Source of the DNA: Xestospongia bergquistia
Taxonomy: Eukaryota; Porifera; Demospongiae; Haplosclerida; Petrosiidae
Assembly (NCBI GenBank): GCA_963965975.1
Contig: OZ014416.1
Span: 558,001 to 622,000, forward strand
Direction of reading: 5' to 3'
DNA: 64,000 nucleotides
The notes under the pieces were generated by a model. That model was not told the DNA's origin. It made no database searches and saw only the letters and a program-made list of their open reading frames with translations. Shown piece after piece: positions 56,443-64,000 of this stretch. Numbering within the stretch: position 1 is the stretch's first letter; each line of letters starts with the position of its first letter. A program made the translations under genes and the position numbers.

Positions 56443-57932
56443 ATGGCAGATCTCGATGAGCCCATCGAAGAAATACAATTGGATGAGAATATGTCAACTG
56501 CAACTACAGATCCTCCTTCTCTTCCAGTGTCTGCAGATCAGTCTTCTCCAGAAACACATTCTGCGCATGCGCAAAATGGTTTAGAAGAGGGACAAGGGTC
56601 ACTAGTGCCTAGAGAAACGCCACAAACCATCCCTGGTTTAAACGAAATGTTAAATGAATGGCAAATATCTGGTTTACCAGAGGAACAAACGTTTTTTTCT
56701 ACAGAGGTAAACCCTAATTAATTGACTTCCATGTGACCTCACAAAATGTTCTAAACTGAATGATACTTGCAAACATTATAATTTTGATCACATGAGCATC
56801 ACGTGACTTATGCTTTTCCATTTAGAACAACTTGTTAGATGCAGCTGTGAATGCAGCTAAAGCTCGCCTTGATGAAGGGGATAGTAACATTCAAAAGTCA
56901 TGGCTACTAACAGAGTAAGTTCATCAGTCCTAATTAATGATATAATTAATGTATTAGTTATGAGTGTTAGGGATGAAGCTATATAAGTCAATACATATTT
57001 TATATAATCACTACCTAACATTTGACTTGTTGACTGGAAATAACACGAAGTCATGTGACTAATTATTGATAACAGCTTGCACAACTTGTTTTCAACATGT
57101 ATTTAACATGTATTTAATTAGCTCGCCGTCTTGTTTTCTTTTAAAGTTTAAAATAAACAGCTGGTATATAGTCTAAATTGTATCCATGCATTCATCCATT
57201 TTATCATATAAATCGTCCATTTTATTCTGTTTCTGTCTCTTGTCATAGAATTGATCATTGGGATTTGGAAAAAGAAAGGATATTATTGTTAACTGATAAG
57301 AGTCTGATTTCTGTTAAGTACAACTTTATTACACAAATGGTTGAAGAATTCAAGACTATACCACTTATTTATATCAGAGAAGTTATTGTAGGAGACTTCA
57401 AATATACGCACTCCTATGCTCAGTAAGTCAACTTCTATAATGTGCCTCCATGTTCTGTAATAGTAACTATTGTGGGTCACTATGGTCAGCACTAGTACTG
57501 ATGTTCACTAATCTAGAACTTACTAATGGCTGTTAACAATTTGTTTCTTTTTGCAGTGTCAGAAAAGGCAAAGGTATGAAGATTGTCTGGGGGGATCAGC
57601 CCGTAGGTTTCTGGACAAAATGGAATCCCATAAGCTCTGCTGTGCCATATACCATATTTACATCTCATGTTCTAGTTATGCGCAAAAGAATTCAAGATGA
57701 ACGTATGACCATTGAAAATGTCATAAGTTCTGTCGAACAAGCTATAAATGATTGTCGACAGAGAGCAGTGGCTGCTCAACAAGCCTCTTCATCAGAAGCC
57801 ACACCCAGTATCCCTGAGTTCACTATTACACAAGGAGAGATAATATTTGATTATTATATCGGTCTTAGTGCTCTCGTTCACAATCAAAGCTTTTTGGGTT
57901 TCTTTAAGAAACGTGGTGCTATCAATTGGTAA
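56443..57932 (+). CDS. TPRG1L: TPRG1L/TPRG1-like protein (hSac2 domain)
   Basis: Exons 56443-56706, 56826-56914, 57249-57422 and 57557-57932 give 300 aa. An acidic disordered N-terminus (about 95 residues) is followed by the hSac2-type PH-like domain: LLTEIDHWDLEKERILLLTD, a YNFI strand, MKIVWGDQ, then FWTKWNP and VPYTIFTSH, and a C-terminal YIGLSALVHN helix with a KRGAINW end. All are conserved in vertebrate TPRG1L (mover, a presynaptic vesicle protein) and TPRG1. In a nerveless animal a vesicle or phosphoinositide role is likelier than a synaptic one; that is inference. Confidence 0.88.
56562..56573. promoter_or_regulatory. Palindromic NRF1-type site inside TPRG1L exon 1
   Basis: TGCGCATGCGCA is a perfect 12-bp palindrome fitting the NRF1 consensus. 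It lies 120 bp downstream of the start codon (encoding AHAQN), near the divergent promoter. Occurrence by coding chance is possible. Confidence 0.35.
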
Positions 57933-58207
57933 ATATATAACTCTATCTTTATTAAATAATTAAAACTATATGAACTATTTCTAATGTAATTAGATTGTTA
58001 AATTTGTGCCCTCAAGTTTATAAGTTTTTGTTTGTGTTGTGAAGTCTTGATGTCATTTTTTGAAGGAAAGTTTTAATAAAGAACCATAATTATTATTAAA
58101 ATAGCAGGTATTTACCTCAAAAATATTTTTCTAACTGGGTCAGCAAACTATTATTAAATATTAAAAGTCAGTATATTTCAGTAAACTATTATTTAGCTTG
58201 ATGCAAA
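57933..58207. other. Convergent intergenic region
   Basis: 275 bp between the stop codons of TPRG1L and XRN1, AT-rich; AATAAA occurs at about 58076, usable by TPRG1L. Confidence 0.5.
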
Positions 58208-61200
58208 TTAAGTAGATATAACAACCTCACCAACAACACAAGGATTAGTATCATTAGTAGGCTCTGATGTCTGCATAGCTTCAACTATCTCTTCATCTTT
58301 TAGCCATTCTGTTGTATTTGTTACAATAGTTAGATCACTTTGTTGTGATGGTTTAAGGTCTATATTGATAGGAGAAATGGATGGAGATGTTTGTAATGTT
58401 GTGTTATCTTCAACGGGAGGAGATAAGAGGTGAGATTGAGGTGACAGTTTGTTCTCTTTATTTTCTGGTTCTTCATTTGGATCAGGTGGGTGTGGTTTAG
58501 TGGATTGAGACTTGCTACCATGTCTTAATTGTACCTACATACAGAAAATCCATTGATATATCCATCCATCCATTCATCTGTCTGTCCATCCATTCAATTA
58601 CATTAAACATTCAAACCACACCCATTCTAATAATTACACATACTTGTAACGGAGTAAATGGTAAAGATGTGGGATTCAAAGGAAAGGAGGAAACACTAGG
58701 AGGAGGCTTAGGACCTCTAGGATGAGTATTCACTGGTAAACTATGAGGATGTCCATGGTAACCCATTGGATAAGGATAATTATGAGGATAACCACGTGGA
58801 ATATATGAAGGTCCAGGAGGTGGCCATTGGTAACCATGGTGTCCAATAGGATATGGATAATATGGCTATAGAAAAGAAAGCATCATTAACACAAAGCACC
58901 TCTCATGTGAAGCTCATGTGACTGTCATATGATATTGAAATTAATGTCATGTGACTGTAGGTAGTGAACATTATACACTCACTGATGGGCTGTTATGTAG
59001 CATATTGTGATGAGGTAGTAAGAATCCTATATAAATAAAGTATAAGACCCAGAATATATACGAGACCACACCTACCTTGAGGGGGAGGTAATAGAGGGGG
59101 TTTGTAGTCAGTCCTCATGATGGGAGTCCTCATGATGGGAGCCCTTGGTTGAGGGTGCGATGGACCCCTTGGTTGGAAGGTTCCACTGCTGGTAGGACCT
59201 CTTGGCATAGGATAATGTAGAGGATGTTGTATACCTAATATATGCTTTAAGTCAGCTTCTTGTTTTAATCGGAATTGGGATCTAGGGCTAACTGGTTCAT
59301 TATCAGTTTTAGTAACTGGTTCATAGATGGTTTTAGCAACTGGTTCGCTACCAGTTTTAGTAACTGGTTCGCTACCAGTTTTAGTGAGTGGTTCACTATC
59401 AGTTTTAGTGACTGGTTCGTTACCAGTTTTAGTAACTGATTCACTACCAGTTTTAGTAACTGGTTCACTACCAGTTTTAGTGACTGGTTTGCTACCAGTT
59501 TTAGTGACTGGTTTGTTACCAGTTTTAGTAACTGGCTCAGTACTATTTTTAGTAAGTTGTTCAGTTCTCAATTTAATCTGATCTTGTTGTTCTTGGAGTT
59601 CAAACACAGCTGCGACTGAAGGAGCAAAATGATTAGTCTTACTACAAGGTGGTGCACTATTTTTAGTAAGAGGAATGTTACTATATTTAGAATGGTCTTC
59701 AGATGTCACAACTATTGAAGAAGTCTGACTAGTTGCTGGTTTAGGGTCAGTTAATTTAAGTTTGGCAAGAGCTTGTAAAGGCCCAGCTAATGAAGGATGA
59801 GGGTCAGGATCTTTCTTTTCTCGTGGTTCATTGTCATCAGCAGTTTTAGTTGATACTTTCTGTATTGAAGTCATCTTCGCATTAGAGGAGATACTGGTAG
59901 CAGTAGGTGGAGTTTGTTTACTTGTGGGTGGAGTCTGCTTTTGCATTGACTGTAGCATCAGATCAAACTCGTTTTTGGTGTTGTCTAAAAGAAAAAGGAA
60001 CATAAGAAAGGATCAGTGTGCTGATAACATGATAGCCCCTTTTTAAAAGGAGGACTAATGATGTAATTATGATGTAATACCTGTACAAACTATACATGTA
60101 CATGTACAGTTGATACATGTAATTCACCTGTTTTAACATTTGCTTCTTTCTTCCTGACAATAACCTGTGGTCCTTTGTCTTTCCCGGTCATTTGTCTACC
60201 ATCTTGACTTATCAATCTCTTTGGATTACTTTGTTGTGATGAAGGGGGTTTCTCACGTACTTGTTCCATACTTCGAGTGCCATAGGAACTCTCTTTAGAA
60301 TACACATAGGGCTGTCCCACATAATACCCGTAATCAGGTTGGTCCTGTTTAAGGGGAAAACCTCTGTTGTCATAGAAATAATTAGGAGTGGCAGCTGCCG
60401 AAGCATAGCTAGGGTTAGACTTGACATTTGGTTGAAGAGATTGTTTGGTTTGACTTTGATAGTTTTCCCAGCGTTTGCCATAGGAAAGATTTAATAGGCA
60501 AGATGGAGGCAACCGATATGCTCGATTACTGGAACAACGAAGGGTCATCCCCCCAAGAAATTCCTTGTCAAAGACAACTTCATACATTGTCTTGTTGTCC
60601 ATACCATCTATAAATAGTTCAGAAATTTGCTAGCATAGTCAAAAAATAGTATATAATTACCTCCTGCTATTCCAGTAACTGTCCCTCGTAGACCAAAGGG
60701 GACGGCCCCATTACTAGCAACATTTACAACTCTATCAAACAGGAAGTAGTCAGCATGTTCATCTGGAATAAGACCACCTTGATGGTCTCCAGGCTATTTA
60801 GAAGAGAGAACTGGAAGTAATATAATATGTCTAATAGATATTTAATGGATGAATGTATTAATAAATGGACTGATAAATATATAATGGATGAATGAATTAA
60901 TAAATGGACTGATAAATATATAATGGATGAATGAATTAATAAATGGACTGATAGATATGTAATGGATGAATGAATTAATAAATGGACTGATAAATATGTA
61001 ATGGATGAATGAATTAATAAATGGACTGATAGATGAGTACCATAAAGAGTAGGGCTGGCTTTATTTTCATTGAAATAGTTTTAGAATTAACTGGAATCTA
61101 AAATAAATGAAAATGTTATGTACACATGTTCAATAAAGGGTTAAAATTAATTGTTATGAAGGGGTTAAATATATACCTTCATTGTTTCAACAGCTCTCTC

Positions 61201-63985
61201 AATTTCTGTAATATGTGACTCATTAAGAGTATCACTGCCACATTCCACTGGTTGCAAGTTATAGATTGGGAGGGATTTTAACCACTCTTTAACAGCTGTA
61301 ATTGTTACCTCACTATAATAATAACCAAATAAATGCAATGCTAGATTAATGATGGCTGAATAGATACAAATGTAAGTACCTTTCATCAGATGGAAATAAA
61401 TCAGCTTCATAATATACATCCTCAGAAGGATTTTCTTCAAGGAATTTAAACATGCTCGGAAATCTAAACAAAAACATTCTAACTTTGTAAATTCAGTTAT
61501 TATACTAGTTCACCTCTCTTTGTATTCTTTCAGGATATCCTCAGCATCTGGTGACAGTTGCCATCCTCTGTCAGTTCTCTTAGCATATCCTATTAACTGA
61601 AGAATAGTTATATAAATCATAGACTGGTTATTATTGTCTATTACTTACCTCCTGGTTGCGCTGTGAAAACTTTATACCAAGTCCTAAATTAAATCTTTCT
61701 CTTTCTTTTTTACTAAAGAAAGATGTTAATGATGAGAGGGAGAGAGTGTGTTGAATTCTTACTTGTCACGTGACCCTTTTTCACACATAAGAGAGGAGGA
61801 GAGACGTGCTACTACCAACGTGGGGAGTCCCAATCTTTGTGCCACTAGCCCTTGAGGACTGTAATATACTTGAAGATGACCATATTTGGCTAAATAAGAA
61901 ATACAAACAGCTGCTCAATAGATGAGGTACAATTACACAAATGGATGGATATTTAAAGTAAAATGGACAAACATTATTAGAGATATAACCTACAATGGAC
62001 ACATACCTATCACAGACTCCATCTCTGGCTCAAGCTGGACTTTAAATTTTATAGCAACTTTTTGTTGTTGAGAGATAACAGATATTACCTGATGAGAAAA
62101 TAATAGCAGAATAATGCATGCACATATATCTACTAGTATAGCCACACACACCTCTGCTTGTTCTCCATAGTAAGGAGGATGAAGAAGAAAACACTGGCTA
62201 CCTTCTTCGTAGAGTTCTTCGAGTGTCTTTGTCTTTTCTGAATATTCTGGAGCATATTCTGTTATATCCTTTACCTTTCAAAAGGAGGCGTGGCAGCAAA
62301 TAAAATTGAACCCAGTCAATTAATTAATTTACTATACTTACCACTATCTGTAGTGGGTAAGGAGTAGGACTGGCACTCCATTGTTTTTCAAGAGTCAACA
62401 TATTACGTGGTCCACTTTTATCTAGTACATATCGTTTGCCTTGAAGTTCTTCTACATAAACTAACACATTGATGTCCCCTAGATCAATCCCTCGTACAGA
62501 ATTATATCTACAAATATATATATTTATTTATTATTCTGTCTCAAAATCACTCACTCCTTGGTGATTGACATGACAGCATCTTGCCATAATTTTATCTCTT
62601 CTTCTGTTAATTGTCTCTCAGAGATCTTCACTTTATGACCTTTAGCTCCACCCCCATATTTATTTGAGTCATCAAAGTATGTTAAGTGTCCATCAGATAG
62701 AGACCAAACTTTAGCTTCAATGAGATGAGGCCAACGAACAAAACAAGTTTTCCCAACCAGTTCTTTAGCGATATCAGCAACTGGCTATAAGAACAGGGAA
62801 TAAATAAAATGATAAATGTAATATATAATATAATGATATAATGGTAATGGTATAGTGGATGTAATAATGATATAATGGTAATGGTATAGTGGATGTAATA
62901 ATGGTATAATGGTAATGGTATAGTGGATGTAATAATGGTATAATGGTAATGGTATACTGGATGTAATAATGGTATAATGGTAATGGTATAGTGGATGTAA
63001 TAATGATATAATGGTAATGGTATACTGGATGTAATAATGGTATAATGGTAATGGTATAGTGGATGTAATAATGATATAATGGTAATGGTATAGTGGATGT
63101 AATAATGGTATGATGGTAATGGTATACTGGATGTAATAATGATATAATGGTAATGGTATAGTGGATGTAATAATGGTATAATGGTATAATGGTACACTGG
63201 ATGTAATAATGGTATAATGGTAATGGTACACTGGTGCACAGCTACCTTATTCAGATGTTGCTGTGGAAGAACATTTAAACATATACTTTGACCTCTGCTA
63301 GCAGCTTGAAATATTCTAACACCTCTAGCTTCAAGAAATGGCTGAATGAAATAGAAAAGAGGAACACCATTATCCATCCATCCATCCATTTGTTTTTGTG
63401 TTGTCCATATAACCTATACATTGATTCATTCATTACCTTGTGAGGTACATGCTTCAAAGTCGGAAATCCAGGAAAGAAGAGATCTAACTTCACTGATGGA
63501 CATAGTCCCCAAACAATGTCTTTGATATTTAGCGGATAAGGATTTGAAGACAAGGCTTCACATCTAGCACAATGAGATGAGGGATGGGGCTTAAAAAAAT
63601 CACCAGTACCTGACTTTACAATTTTGGACATCAGGAAATTGAGTCGGCCAGGGGGAGGGATAGGTACGTGAGGGAGCGTCCCTGTCATACTTGTAAATCA
63701 AACAAGGTCCATGAGAGTTTCTCCGAACTTCTTCATCCGATAACCGAAGACTACAAGGTTTCATGGCTTGTAAAAGACGTTCCTGAAAGGGGTTAAAAAG
63801 ATGATGGCAGTATCAGAAGTTACTATGGCAACTACAGCATGTACATGTCTTATACATGCACTTACTTCATCTATAAAAGGAATTAAGACAATAGCCTCCC
63901 ATTCATGTTGTTTTCCATTCAAGTCAGTCTCAAATGTATCAGGATAAAACTCCAATATTGGAGAATCTTCATTCACCATTAGACC
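58208..63985 (-). CDS. XRN1: 5'-3' exoribonuclease 1, C-terminal 1,260 codons
   Basis: Twenty exons are visible: 63985-63866, 63782-63610, 63563-63437, 63341-63246, 62784-62555, 62507-62342, 62274-62152, 62088-62007, 61889-61763, 61712-61649, 61596-61514, 61463-61380, 61312-61177, 61097-61041, 60793-60661, 60607-60128, 59984-59076, 59026-58983, 58865-58644, 58534-58208. XRN1 degrades decapped mRNA in the cytoplasm. The first exon carries the end of conserved region 2 (SPILEFYPDTF, PFIDE); next come GFPTLKHVPHK, the FVRWPHL and LEKQW parts of the D1-D4/SH3-like support domains, and LFDRVVNV with VPFGLRGTVTGI. The catalytic N-terminus lies beyond the right edge. The tail is disordered, Pro/Tyr-rich, and contains a tandem repeat. 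The acceptor at 63986 shows that at least one more exon follows. Confidence 0.95.
59285..59550 (-). repeat. 24-nt coding tandem repeat in the XRN1 tail
   Basis: About eleven units encoding SEPVTKTG variants (8 aa). Units differ by one or two codons (NE, NK, SK, DSE). The shadow ORF on the other strand is not a gene. Confidence 0.92.
60848..61035. repeat. 39-bp intronic tandem repeat
   Basis: Five units built on AATAAATGGACTGATA with ATGGATGAATGAATT, spaced about 39 bp, in the XRN1 intron 60794-61040. Confidence 0.85.
62817..63235. repeat. 34-bp minisatellite in an XRN1 intron
   Basis: About twelve units with 34-bp spacing (GGATGTAATAATG at 62857, 62891, 62925 and on) in the intron 62785-63245. 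Long antisense ORFs of Tyr/His/Ile/Pro repeats over it are artefacts. Confidence 0.93.
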
Positions 63986-64000
63986 CTATGATAAAGGGTC

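Noticed and set aside
62682-63389. Minus-strand ORFs of Tyr/His/Ile/Pro repeats
   Set aside because: They span the 34-bp minisatellite in an XRN1 intron together with fragments of real exons.

Overview
The window is animal nuclear DNA. Genes are split by many short introns (often 45-100 bp, GT-AG), base composition is AT-rich, and the gene families are animal ones (FoxJ2/3, TMEM131, ACK/TNK kinase, FAM149B1, TPRG1L, XRN1). Compact genes, closely spaced divergent pairs and divergent family members suggest a sponge, most likely a demosponge; that assignment is inference from gene content, not from a database match. Exon models were built by hand from splice sites, reading phase and homology. 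Every complete model closes in frame.

Layout: the last exon of an unrecognised gene (161-309, +); about 3 kb non-coding; a FoxJ2/3 forkhead factor (3480-7064, +); a 20-exon coiled-coil protein (7835-13935, -); divergent from it a 27-exon TMEM131 orthologue (14193-26835, +). Then comes the accessory part, 26990-42133: a tandem cluster of paralogues that join an eIF4G-type MIF4G domain to a repeat-rich Pro/Gln/His linker, a mind-bomb-like SH3 segment and a C-terminal RING finger. Copy A (27319-32539) and copy B (33354-38422) are full length. Copy C (40656-42133) lacks the MIF4G half and carries a frameshift. Between B and C lie two extra copies of the last RING exon plus 3' flank (467-bp period) and a 418-bp hAT-type element.

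After the cluster: an ACK/TNK-type tyrosine kinase (42399-45920, +), an unrecognised single-pass membrane protein with an Ig-like ectodomain (46712-47989, +), GAPDH (48166-50366, -), an LpqC-like alpha/beta hydrolase (50435-51822, -), a YqcI/YcgG-like protein (52059-53166, +), FAM149B1 (53275-56165, -), divergent TPRG1L (56443-57932, +) and the C-terminal 1,260 codons of XRN1 (58208-63985, -), which runs off the right edge.

Most genes are unrelated housekeeping or signalling genes. The MIF4G-RING cluster is the candidate new system: its layout suggests proteins that touch the translation machinery through MIF4G and carry ubiquitin-ligase activity through RING. It shows signs of recent local duplication, patchy sequence exchange between copies, fast linker turnover and decay.
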